From assembly GCA_036785325.1 (NCBI GenBank), contig JAXIVH010000012.1:11709408-11773407 (forward strand): a stretch of DNA of 64,000 nt, in the 5' to 3' direction. The stretch is from Urophycis tenuis. Lineage: Eukaryota > Chordata > Actinopteri > Gadiformes > Phycidae. Position 1 is the stretch's first letter. Each line of letters opens with the position of its first letter. A program made the translations under genes and the position numbers. The notes beneath the pieces are model-generated. The model was given only the letters and a program-made list of their open reading frames with translations. It had not been told where the DNA came from and searched no databases. Positions 38,542 to 48,237 of this stretch are shown piece after piece.

Positions 38542-38720
38542 GGTGGGGGGCTGCACTTTTGCACTTAGTGTGTGTGCGTGTGAATGCGTGTGTGCGAGTG
38601 AGTGGGTATGTGCGTGTGTGCGTCTCTGCCTGCGTGCATGTGTGTGTGTGTGTGCGAGTAAGAGTGTCTGTGTGTGTGTGTTTGCGTGCGTGCGTGCGTG
38701 TGTGTGTGTGTGCGTGCAAG
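38323..38720. repeat. Degenerate (TG)n/(CGTG)n array
   Basis: About 400 bases of TG-rich sequence, interrupted by GGGG and unique words, ending in (CGTG)n at 38686-38716. Confidence 0.9.
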
Positions 38721-39138
38721 CGTTCGAGATGCAGGTTAAGTGAGGGTGAGTGCGCCACAGACAGACGCGGCCACTGAGTACAGACCAGCGGTGATTAGTC
38801 CACATGACCAGGCAGCTTTCTTGGGTTTTCTTTCATTTTCATTGTTCTTTTCTTTTTGAACTTTTTTATCACCTCAATTGTAACAAACGAACAACAACCA
38901 CAAAAACAAGAAACAAAAAGAAACCTCCACAGATCTCTCACAGACGCAACGAAAACGACTGCATGTCCAATGAGAACTTTATATTCATATATATTTACAT
39001 AGATGGATGGATACATAAACAGCAAGAGGCCAGATACTGGAGAAAAAAAAAACGTCTTAAGGTCAAGTGCCCCGAAATTGCATTAGCTGAACCAGACGAG
39101 GAGACAGAGCCTGTCATCTTTAAGAGTGCTTCCATCAC

Positions 39139-39413
39139 CCCAGCCTTGCTCCACCGCCTCCACCACTACCTTCACCCCCACCTCCACCACCTCCTCCAGC
39201 ACTGCCACGACCCCCACCACCTCCACCTCCACCTCCACCACCTCCACCCCCACCACCACCCCCACCTCCTCCACCTCCACCACTGCCAGCTCCACCAGCT
39301 CCACCTCCACCACCACGGCCTCCACCACCACCGCCACCACCCCCACCAACACCACTGCCACCACCTTCACCCCCACCTCCACCACCGCCACCACAACCAC
39401 CACCACCACGACC
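39139..39413. repeat. (CCACCT/CCACCN)n purine-free tract
   Basis: About 275 bases on this strand are almost entirely C, A and T in CCA, CCT and CCC triplets, a degenerate triplet repeat. Open frames on both strands (Thr/Ser-rich, His/Leu-rich, Gly-rich, Val-rich) are consequences of the triplet period. Confidence 0.92.
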
Positions 39414-39489
39414 CTCCCTTCCCACGCCCTGCTGTTTCTCTCTGGGCTGTCTGCGTGGGAGGGAAAATTGTATTACCAAACCCCTCATC

Positions 39490-39508
39490 CCCCCCCCCCC
39501 CCCCCCCC
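39490..39508. repeat. C-run
   Basis: About 19 C residues. Confidence 0.9.
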
Positions 39509-39665
39509 TTCTCATTTCTCCCCCCCATGCCCCCTCCCTCCTCATGTGTATGATGAATCTCCAGCCCTGAGAGAACTGGCTAGCCCGACCTCTATCTGCA
39601 GAAGAGATTAGATCCTCAGATTACAATGCCGGCTCACCCCTCCCCCCCAACCCCCCCCCAGCATA

Positions 39666-39677
39666 AAACACACACAT

Positions 39678-39752
<75 letters not shown>

Positions 39753-39877
39753 TACAGACACACACACACACACACAGATACAGACACACAGACACACACA
39801 CACGCATGCACACAAACACACACACACACACACACACAGATACAGACACACAGACACACACACACGCATGCACACAC
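39666..39877. repeat. (CA)n array with a repeated internal unit
   Basis: After about 80 bases of CA repeat a longer unit containing CAGATACAGACACACAGACA and CACACACGCATGCACACA occurs twice (39776-39813 and 39838-39875). The array has therefore evolved a higher-order period of about 62 bases. Confidence 0.9.
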
Positions 39878-40250
39878 CCCTCCTCCACCACTTGATAAAT
39901 CTTTGACGGGACCCCGAAAGCAAAACTCTCCGCACGGATCCGTTGCCAGTTAATAATTAAGCATTGGGGGGTCTACTGGGTCCCAGTGCCGAACGGATAT
40001 CTGAACTGAGTGACGACACATGAAGGACAGCGTCGGGGGGGAATACTTTTGTGCAAAAACAAATGAATAATACAGTTCAAAAAATAAATAAATGAATTAA
40101 ACAATTCCCAGTAAATGTGCAAGCTGTTGCCTGTTCGCAGTGTTTGAAACGCTGTAAATAGTAAAGTTTAAACGAAACGTCGCTTGAAGACTCGGTTCTG
40201 AATGGGGGGGTGCTTTTTGCGGGCAGGCGCGCTTTTGAAACCGCGGGTCC

Positions 40251-41031
40251 CAGTGTAGCGTCTCACGGTGTAGCGTCTCACGGTGTGGCGTCTCACGGTG
40301 TGGCGTCTCTCACGGTGTAGCGTCTCACGGTGTAGCGTCTCACGGTGTGGCGTCTCACGGTGTAGCGTCTCCCGGTGTAGCGTCTCATGGAGTAGAGTCT
40401 CACGGTGTAGCGTCTCACGGTGTATCGTCTCACGGTGTGGCAATCTCACGGTGTAGCGTCTCACGGTGTGGAGTCTCACGGTGTAGCGTCTCACGGTGTA
40501 GAGTCTCACGGTGTAGCGTCTCACGGTGTGGCGTCTCACGGTGTGGCGTCTCACGGTGTGGGCGTCTCACGGTGTGGCGTCTCACGGTGTAGCGTCTCAC
40601 GGTGCAGCGTCTCACGGTGTGGCATCTCACGGTGTAGCGTCTCACGGTGTGGAGTCTCACGGTGTGGCGTCTCACGGTGTGGCGTCTCACGGTGTAGAGT
40701 CTCCCGGTGTAGCGTCTCCCGGTGTAGCGTCTCACGGTGTAGAGTCTCACGGTGTGGCGTCTCACGGTGTGGCGTCTCACGGTGTGGCGTCTCCCGGTGT
40801 GGCGTCTCAAGGTGTAGAGTCTCACGGTGTAGCGTCTCACGGTGTGGCGTCTCACGGTGTAGAGTCTCACGGTGTAGCGTCTCACGGTGTGGCGTCTCAC
40901 AGTGTAGCGTCTCATGGAGTAGAGTCTCACGGTGCAGCGTCTCACGGTGTAGCGTCTCATGGAGTAGAGTCTCACGGTGTGGCGTCTCACGGTGTAGCGT
41001 CTCACGGTGTAGCGTCTCACGGTGTAGAGTT
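40251..41031. repeat. 15-bp minisatellite, about 52 copies
   Basis: The unit is CGGTGTRGCGTCTCA. Main variants are AGCG, GGCG, AGAG and GGAG in the middle and a TGGAGTAGAGTCTCA subtype. Indels of 1 or 2 bases occur near 40306, 40441 and 40560. Because 15 is divisible by three and the unit lacks stops in several frames, open frames of 180-211 codons appear on both strands (SHGVA or HRETL repeats). These have no start context or non-repetitive domain and are not called as genes. The TGGAGTAGAG subtype recurs at about 40387, 40913 and 40958. Confidence 0.97.
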
Positions 41032-41151
41032 CTCTGCCGCTTTCGCGGGGCCTGAGTTATTTGTTTGGCTGAAAGCGCATGTTTGGTATGCATTACGCAG
41101 GCGACATGAGCGCCGATAGATCACAGCGTTCAGAGGAGTTGGCGTCTCTAG

Positions 41152-41190
41152 GTGGGGGGGGGTGGGGGGGGGGGGGGGGGGGGGGGGTGG
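41152..41190. repeat. G-rich run
   Basis: Near-continuous G residues with single T interruptions, about 110 bases before the second N gap. Such runs often break sequencing and assembly. Confidence 0.92.
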
Positions 41191-41300
41191 TGTTGGTGTC
41201 TTCAGACACATGAGATGGTACCAGCCGGTGTGTGGGTATTATATCATGTCAAATCACAAGTTTGTGAATCATAGTCATTTGATTGATATTTAATTAGGGC

Positions 41301-41500
41301 NNNNNNNNNNNNNNNNNNNNNNNNNNNNNNNNNNNNNNNNNNNNNNNNNNNNNNNNNNNNNNNNNNNNNNNNNNNNNNNNNNNNNNNNNNNNNNNNNNNN
41401 NNNNNNNNNNNNNNNNNNNNNNNNNNNNNNNNNNNNNNNNNNNNNNNNNNNNNNNNNNNNNNNNNNNNNNNNNNNNNNNNNNNNNNNNNNNNNNNNNNNN
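41301..41500. other. Assembly gap of 200 N inside the gene
   Basis: Exactly 200 unknown bases in the interval where TMEM132 exons are expected but not seen. The size equals that of the first gap, so it is probably a placeholder that may hide much more sequence. Confidence 0.99.
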
Positions 41501-42320
41501 TTCACATTTTTCTTGCTTTCTGCTTCTTGGCCACCTTGAAATTTAATTATTGTAAATGTATTGTCCTAAGTGCTCTCTGAGGCCAATCCATAAAAGCGCA
41601 AACACTCCTTAAGTCCGGCCAGCTCTCAGAGGAGAGCCGTGGCTATTTCTAGTCATTTGATTCTGTTGCCCACGCAGAAGAACACACATATACACACACT
41701 CACTGGCCTCCCCTGTCCCAATGTTACTCCGGAAACCAGGAGAAACTTTACAGTGAGGGTGTAATATACTGTCGCCGTCGACGGTGGCGAGTCTCTTTTG
41801 CCTTAATACATATTTGAGCACAAATCACGCGCGGCACAAAAAGGTCCAGTAAAACTGACTTGCAGGTGCCAGCCTATTATTCTAAGTTACGAACTCGACG
41901 CAGGGCGCAGTTTAAATGTCTCGGTCCGTTTAATGGAGTCGCCCAGAATTATGTCGTAAGACGGCGTTAAATGTTATATCAAGGAGTCACCTTCAACGCC
42001 AGCCTCTGGTACAAATTTGCATCTTTGCGCGAGACTTTTGATAAATTTGCTTTGGCTTTTATTTTAGAGTCGTCAAACACGGGAGGAAACAGAGCGGTTT
42101 CACTTTCACCTCCGATTCCGATTTGTTTTTCGACCAATCGGTTGCAGGAGGCGGGGCGCTGCAGGGGGGGGGGGGGGGGGGGGGGCGTAATTGCGTAAGT
42201 GAATGCGTGCCCAGCGAGGAGTGTTAAACCGTGAATCTTTCTTAAAGCTCCGGTCATCACCGCTAACGAGCTGTGTTTGGTCATATCGCCTTAACGAAGT
42301 CGAGGCTTAACCCCCCCCGC
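41501..42320. other. Intronic unique sequence with one G-run
   Basis: The sequence after the gap is fairly complex, with a G-run at 42165-42185. I found no frame that encodes a TMEM132-like segment. Confidence 0.45.
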
Positions 42321-42325
42321 CCCCC

Positions 42326-42326
<1 letters not shown>

Positions 42327-42366
<40 letters not shown>
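42327..42366. repeat. (AC)n microsatellite
   Basis: About 19 AC units after a C-rich stretch. A second, shorter (AC)n lies at 42670-42689. Confidence 0.95.
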
Positions 42367-42368
<2 letters not shown>

Positions 42369-43121
42369 TTTCCGGCCCTTGCTCCCTGGGATCTAACGGG
42401 AAGACATCGGGGCGTCTCTCCCCGTCTCATGGTGTATGGACACTGATACACCGGCTTGGATGGACGACTGCCAGCAGCGGCTCAGTGGTCAAACAGCTTT
42501 GAGACGTATGTATGCAGACTCGGGTTATGGGAAGGTTATGTTACAGCGCGCGGTATGTAATGTAAGATGGAGGACACACACCGACAGCAAATGTCCCTCC
42601 CTGACCACTAGCCCTGACTCTTCCCTTTGGACTCCAGAGCTCATATATTATTTGTAGACACAGGGGCAGCACACACACACACACACACATACCCACACAC
42701 GCGCACACAAACACTCTGATATTGGACAGTTGAGCCTCCATCTATAGAAGTTGTTGTGCGCCTGCTGTGCAAAACATTAACTAGCCGCCTCGTATATCGT
42801 CCCCAACATAAAACAATCCCTTGATGTATTTCTTTCAAAATTACCTCCACTGCCCCCGCCACGCTACAGACTATAGACTCTAATGCTGGAGGATGCCATC
42901 GTCAATGTATTATTAATGTGGACGGAATCAAAGGGCTTCTTCATCTTTACATGACTAGACGATAGAGAGCAGTCCGTGCCTCCTCTGGCGCCGGCCCACA
43001 ATGCATCTGGTCCCGCGGTCTGGCAGGCCGACCGAGAGGAAAGGCTTTTTTCTTCTTTTTTTTTATTGTATTACGTTCTTGCCTCTTTTTTTTTTTTTAA
43101 CCCTCGTCCTTTTGTTGTTTC

Positions 43122-43220
43122 TTGCCCGGGGGGGTTGGGGGGGGTGGGGGCAGAGGTGGTGAGGGGGGTGGGGGGGCTGGGGGGGGGGGGGGGGGGGGTG
43201 GTAGGGGGAGAGGGGGGGGC
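43122..43220. repeat. G-rich GGGGTG low-complexity tract
   Basis: About 100 bases dominated by G with T and A interruptions, quadruplex-prone on the plus strand. Confidence 0.92.
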
Positions 43221-43505
43221 GGCCTTCGAGACAGCATTAGGGTGAACATTTCCAAAAGGGAGCGACTTCAGAGGGAGAGACGTCCCTTCAAGGAGGAGAA
43301 GAAAAGACTACAGACATGGACGTGCGTGCCCACGTGATGCCTTGATAGTGCCCACGTGACCTCACCCGCGTCGGGGAGAGGGCCTTGGCTTTGGCCCCGG
43401 CTGCGCTCGTCTGTAGTCGGATGAAAGCGGCCCCAAAACTCCTCGTTGCTTCAGTAACGTCACATTAGCGTTAACACCAGAGTCACTTTTAACTTATAAC
43501 GCCAT

Positions 43506-43508
<3 letters not shown>

Positions 43509-43560
<52 letters not shown>
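43509..43560. repeat. (AT)n microsatellite
   Basis: About 26 AT units ending in ATACAG. Confidence 0.96.
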
Positions 43561-43563
<3 letters not shown>

Positions 43564-43582
43564 TGTTACAGGCTCAAATACA

Positions 43583-43810
43583 TTTACATTTACATTCAGG
43601 GCATAGCAGACGCTTTTATCCAAAGCGATTTTATTATATTACAAAGTGTATTACATTTTACAAAGAGTACATTTGTCATAAGAAGGTGAAACATTTCATT
43701 GCTGCTAATATGTAGTCGTAAGAGTAAGTAAGTAAGTAATGGTTAAAAAAAAAGTCACCAGAACAAATTTCAAGCATTTCAATTGCTAGGTTAACCATTG
43801 CGTGTATAAT
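43583..43810 (-). mobile_element. Interspersed repeat with AAGCGTCTGC-type tail, copy b
   Basis: Same family as 26228-26375: shared words include AGTACATTTGTCATAAGAAG, CATTGCTGCTAATA and CACCAGAACAAATTTCAAGC in the same order. On the minus strand it ends TCGCTTTGGATAAAAGCGTC followed by TGCTATGCCCTGAATG and ATGTAA repeats. The tail matches the 3' end of the SINE-like copy at 31384, suggesting mobilisation by the same LINE machinery. Confidence 0.75.
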
Positions 43811-44318
43811 GCATATAAGTATAATATAATAGTACAAATACTGTGTGCATGGGTAATATTGTTTGACGCGGTCAAAGCACGTCACGCAGACAAATCCCAC
43901 TTTGACGCGTTTTGAAATAGTGAAAAAAAAAAGGTATTGGAAGCAAGTATTATGGATACCAAATCAGATCAGGACCCTGGGAGTTGCCCCTCTTCAGTGG
44001 AGGAACGCGTGCATTTGCGCCCGTTATTGCCCCTCTCTCTCTCTCTCTGTACCAGGCTGTCTTGGCCGGGCTGTGCAGCAGCTCATAACATTTAATCACC
44101 GGGCTCTGTTCCCGTCGCCAGGCGGAGTGAGGCAGGGCAGGATCCCTGCCTACCTGAGCTTGCCCGTGTTCCGGTCATGAATCAGACCCCCCCCCCGTAA
44201 TCACCGGGCCTGTAGGGCGTGGACCGGCACCGGCCTCACCGGCAACACAACACTGTGTCAGACTCGCTGTGGTGTACGGCGACTTAAAGAACAGAGGGAG
44301 CGGGAGATGGGTTTCAAA

Positions 44319-44353
<35 letters not shown>

Positions 44354-44662
44354 TGTGTGCGTGTGTGAATGTGTGTGTTTGTGTGTCTGTGTGTGTGCGT
44401 GTCTGTGTGTGTGTGTGTGTGTGTGTCTGTGTTTGTGAGTGTTTGTGCATGTATGTATGTGTGTGCGTGCATGTGTCTGTGTGAGTGTGTGTGTCTGTGT
44501 CTGTGTGTTTTATGTGTCTGTGTGTGTGAGTGTCTGTGTGCGTGTGCCTGTGTGTCTGTGAGTGTGTGTTTGTGTGTCTGTGTGTGAGAGTGTGTGTGCG
44601 TGTATGTATGTGTATGTGTGTGCGTGTTTGTGAGTGTGTGTGTCTGTGTGTGTGTGTGTAGG
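44319..44662. repeat. Degenerate (TG)n array
   Basis: About 340 bases of TG repeats with TCTG, GAGTG, TATG and CGTG interruptions. Confidence 0.95.
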
Positions 44663-44999
44663 CACGGCGTGTTTTCCGCGGTTATAAAACACATTGATGA
44701 CTATCGTGGATTTCAGTAAACAGCGGTCCGTCCACCCCCCCCCCCCTCATGTTTCTTCCAGGCTGCTTTACGGTGCTTACTTATCAGAGCAGGCCTTCTT
44801 CAGCGGCTGGTCTAATTGTGTGTTTTTTGTGATGGCGGCGGCGGGGGCGGGAGGCGCGTGCGTGTTTGTAGTCTTGTATTTTAGAGTACTTTGGATGTCG
44901 AGAGACGTTTCGGGGAGATTTAGGGATTAGAGCAGGGCCGCGGCTTCAAAGGCCCCAATTGGGCACAGATATTCAAATCACACGCGGGTGCCCCTGATG

Positions 45000-45038
45000 A
45001 GAGAGAGAGAGAAGGGGAGAGAGACAGAGGGAGAGAGG

Positions 45039-45072
<34 letters not shown>
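45000..45072. repeat. (GA)n purine tract
   Basis: GA repeats with GGGG and ACAG interruptions, followed by A-rich purine sequence to about 45150. Together they make an almost pure purine strand in the 400 bases before the last exon. Confidence 0.93.
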
Positions 45073-45349
45073 ACACAAAATAATAGAAAAAAAATGAAAC
45101 GAGAAAAAAAAGGAAGGAAGGGGAAAAAAAATAATCAAACCCAGAGAGATGCGAGGAAAAACACATAACTAAAATCCATTCATCATCTGTCAGATTGGGG
45201 GGCCCCTACTGTGTGGTGTTCCTTTATTTATATAGCAGCCCCCCATCCCCCCCTCCAACAAAAAAAAAAAAAAAATGAAAAAAAGAAAAACACTTGAATT
45301 GAACTGAAAAACATCAGAGAGCGCGCCGCTCGGGGCTCCCTACCCACCT

Positions 45350-45435
45350 GTGTGTCTTTGTGTGTGTGTGTGTGTTTCTGTGTGTTTGTGTGTGTTTGTG
45401 TGTGTGTGTGTGTTTGTGCTCCCCCCCCCCTGCAG
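45350..45435 (+). repeat. (TG)n and C-run merged with the last 3' splice site
   Basis: TG repeats at 45352-45419, a 10-base C-run at 45421-45430, then TGCAG ending at 45435. The polypyrimidine tract is the C-run, and the branch-point region would fall in or next to the TG array. UG repeats near a 3' splice site resemble known splicing-regulatory contexts bound by TDP-43 or CELF proteins; whether that applies here is unknown. Confidence 0.85.
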
Positions 45436-46647
45436 GAGGCCTGCCTGTCCGTCTGGATGCACTTCAGCGACGGCACCGCCGCGCCGCTCACCTACTTCGA
45501 CCCCAAGGACTACAACCTGAACGCCTCCACGCTGGACGAGCGGCTGGTCTCGGTGCAGCAGGAGCCGCCGCCCCGCTGGCCCGCCGTGCTGGCGGAGGGC
45601 GAGGGCGCCGGCGAGGCCCTGCGGCTGGAGATGACCATCTGCGAGGCCTGCCAGAAGACCAAGCGCAAGAGCGTCATCTCCTCCGCCGGCGTGTGGGTCC
45701 GCGTGCGCTTCGGCCCCGAGGAGGACTCGGAGGAGGAGGAGGAGGAGGGCGGCGACGAGGCCGGCGGTGGCGGCGGCGGTGGCGGCGGAGGCACGGCGCC
45801 CCCCGTCACCCGCCGGCCCCCCGGGGTGGTGGAGACCAACGTTGGCGGCCGGGGCTACGACGCCTCCAACGAGCAGCCGGCCAGCGTGCCCATCGACTAC
45901 ACCAACTTCCCCACCGTGGTGGGGCGCCGGGAGCGGCCCACGGAGGGCGGGGAGCCCGGGGGGGCGGCGGGGGAGGTGGGGGAGGAGGTGGAGGCGGAGG
46001 GGGAGGAGGAGGACGAGGACGAGGACGACGACGACTTCCTGCACCCGCCGCGCAACATGACGGACCTGGAGATCGGCATGTACGCGCTGCTGGGCGTCTT
46101 CTGCCTGGCCATCCTGGTGTTCCTCATCAACTGCATCGTGTTCGTGCTCAAGTACCGCCACAAGCGCATCCCGCCGGAGGGCCAGGCCAACGTGGACCAC
46201 TCCCACCACTGGGTGTTCCTGGGCAACGGGCAGCCGCTGCGCACCCAGGGCGGCGAGCTATCGCCCCAGCTGGCCGAGGGCCCCGGCCACCCGCTGGAGA
46301 ACGGCGGCGGCGTGCCCACCTGCTGCCACGGCGACCACCACAGCAGCGGCAGCTCGCAGACCAGCGTGCAGAGCCAGGTGCACGGCCGCGGCGACGGCAG
46401 CTCCGGCGGCTCGTCCAAGGCGGAGGCGGCGGAGGACGGCGGCGGCATCGGCGGCGGCTCCTCGCCCACCTCCAAGCGGAAGCGCGTCAAGTTCACCACG
46501 TTCAGCACGCTGCCCGCCGAGGAGCTGCCCTACAACGCCATCCCCATCGCGGACGACGAGGACATCCAGTGGGTGTGCCAGGACATGGGCTTCCAGGACC
46601 CGGAGGAGCTGCACGACTACATGCGCAGAATAAAGGAGATCGCGTGA
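45436..46647 (+). CDS. tmem132e: TMEM132E-like terminal exon: ectodomain end, TM helix, cytoplasmic tail
   Basis: This 1212-base exon of 403 codons and a TGA is phase 0 at the start. Numbered from its first codon: residues 1-95 carry the conserved EACLSVWMHFSDG, YFDPKDYNLNAS (sequon at 29) and EACQKTKRKS motifs. Residues about 95-195 are a variable acidic and glycine-rich linker with E, G and D runs. The sequon NMT is at 207. The helix spans about 216-238 (YALLGVFCLAILVFLINCIV and onward) and is followed by KYRHKR. The cytoplasmic tail has HSHHWVFLGNGQPL, then RVKF (46483-46494), fitting the PP1-docking RVxF pattern, overlapping FTTFST (46492-46509), fitting the WAVE-complex WIRS pattern. It ends DIQWVCQDMG...RRIKEIA. 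The family is certain. Paralogue E is chosen because the RRIKEIA-type end recalls TMEM132E rather than C or D. The acceptor is TGCAG at 45431-45435. Confidence 0.93.
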   Translation, partial: EACLSVWMHFSDGTAAPLTYFDPKDYNLNASTLDERLVSVQQEPPPRWPAVLAEGEGAGEALRLEMTICEACQKTKRKSVISSAGVWVRVRFGPEEDSEEEEEEGGDEAGGGGGGGGGGTAPPVTRRPPGVVETNVGGRGYDASNEQPASVPIDYTNFPTVVGRRERPTEGGEPGGAAGEVGEEVEAEGEEEDEDEDDDDFLHPPRNMTDLEIGMYALLGVFCLAILVFLINCIVFVLKYRHKRIPPEGQANVDHSHHWVFLGNGQPLRTQGGELSPQLAEGPGHPLENGGGVPTCCHGDHHSSGSSQTSVQSQVHGRGDGSSGGSSKAEAAEDGGGIGGGSSPTSKRKRVKFTTFSTLPAEELPYNAIPIADDEDIQWVCQDMGFQDPEELHDYMRRIKEIA

Positions 46648-46673
46648 GGGTCCCAGCGGCCGGGCCGGGTCAT

Positions 46674-46780
46674 GGGTGGGGGTGGGGGGGGGGGGGGGGG
46701 GGGGGGGGTTGGGCTGCGCTGGGCAGTGCTGTGTCCCGGGGGGGATGGGGGGAGTGGTCGGCTGGGGGGGGGGGGGGTTC
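46674..46780. repeat. G-rich tract directly after the stop codon
   Basis: Two long G-runs (46679-46708 and about 46764-46778) with GGGGGATGGG between them start 27 bases after the TGA. If transcribed they could form RNA quadruplexes at the start of the 3' UTR. Confidence 0.9.
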
Positions 46781-47605
46781 ACAAACGATACGGTCCACCC
46801 TTTGAGTTTGTGTTCATTACAGGTTTTTTGTTTGCGCCGGGTTCTGTGGTGCGCAGTGCCGGCGCCCCCATACACACGCTCGCTTTGTTTCAAGATGGAG
46901 AACAAATGTAGTGCGAGAGAAGCCAAAGACCACTCCAGAGGATATATCACGCGAAAAAAAGAAAAAAAATCTGGCTTTTCGGGAGACGATCCATTCCATG
47001 TAGCAAGAATATGAAACGTTGTGTTTTTTTTTGTTTTTTTCCGGTGCCACCCCGCCGAAAACCGAACCTTGGCGCGGGCAGGGACTTAACGCAGATTTGA
47101 GGGGAGCAGCTGCGCTCTTACTTTGAAGGAGGACGGTGGGATCGATGCACCCTGGGGAGTTCAAGAAGGCTTGATGTGCAACTCAAGCTCTTTTTTTTTT
47201 CTTCATCTACTGTATCAGAACTCCGAGACCAAAAGACGAAGAGGCCTTTGATGAACATGTACCTGTAAAAGGACTCAGAAAGATGCATTATTATTGCCGT
47301 GGTATATTTCTGGTATATTTCATTTTTTGCCGAAATCAGGAGAGATATTTCTTGTGACTGGCAAAAAAAAACAAAAAAACATATTTTTTCCCATTAATGT
47401 TCTGGCTGGAACACATTTTGTGACTTGTATTCGACTTTGTTCCCCCCCCCCCCCTTTAATTGTTCCACGTTCCACGAGTAGTCAAGTGCAGTGCCCTACA
47501 TTGCTCGTCATTCAGATCCTCACCCAAGCTGATGCCTTATAGAACAGGTCACAGTTCACACTCCTTGTATGGAGACACACCCCCAGTCCGGTCATTCCTA
47601 CTCAC

Positions 47606-47636
<31 letters not shown>

Positions 47637-47994
47637 GATAATATTTTAATGATTATTATTATTGATACCATGATTATGATTCTGAGCGGTGTAGAAGCGA
47701 CTGTGTAACATACTACTGCTGACGCCATGTCGCGTGTGGGACACGGCTCCAGGCTCGTCCGACGTGCAGTCTCTCCGGCGTCCTCTGCATGCGAGGAGAC
47801 TGTGAGGCACTGGCGCAGAGATCTACGCTTTATCCTTCTGTTCCTTCCAAAATTTGTAAATGTTCGGGATTGTAAGTATGTAATCCTTCTTACGCATTAC
47901 GGAGGTGAGATGTGTTGCCATGAGTCACGTGCATGCCGTGGTAGGCCAACATACATACTGTATGTATGCATCAGAACATGCTGATGTTCTGATA

Positions 47995-48232
47995 CATACA
48001 TGAATACATACATACATACATACATACATACATACATACATACATACATACATACATACATACATACAGGCATGCATGCATACATACATACATACATACA
48101 TACATAAATACATATATACATACATACATACATATATACATACATACATACATACTGCATAAATTCATACACATACATACATATATACATACATACATAC
48201 TGCATAAATTCATACACATACATACATACATT
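47995..48232. repeat. (TACA)n tetranucleotide array
   Basis: About 240 bases of TACA with TATA, GGCATGCATG and ACTGCATAAATTCATACACA interruptions. The last of these occurs twice about 45 bases apart, giving a higher-order duplicate. MYVCMYVC-type open frames are artefacts. Confidence 0.96.
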
Positions 48233-48237
48233 CCCTA

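Noticed and set aside
38804..39611. 249-codon His/Leu-rich and 161-codon Thr/Ser-rich proteins
   Set aside because: Both cross the CCA/CCT triplet tract. The composition follows the repeat, and there is no splice or start support.
40251..41031. CRISPR array
   Set aside because: The units are directly abutting 15-mers without spacers, in eukaryotic DNA.
40420..41119. Repeat protein of SHGVASHGVE type and antisense HRETLHRETP type
   Set aside because: Products of a 15-bp minisatellite. There is no unique domain, and indels break the frames.
45340..46209. 289-codon minus-strand frame opposite the last exon
   Set aside because: Open only because of high GC content. No domain is recognisable and it runs through the (TG)n of the upstream intron.
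45360..46805. 481-codon frame rich in Gly, Arg, Ala and Pro overlapping the last exon
   Set aside because: It is the shifted shadow of the GC-rich TMEM132 exon. The true frame contains all conserved motifs and the transmembrane helix.
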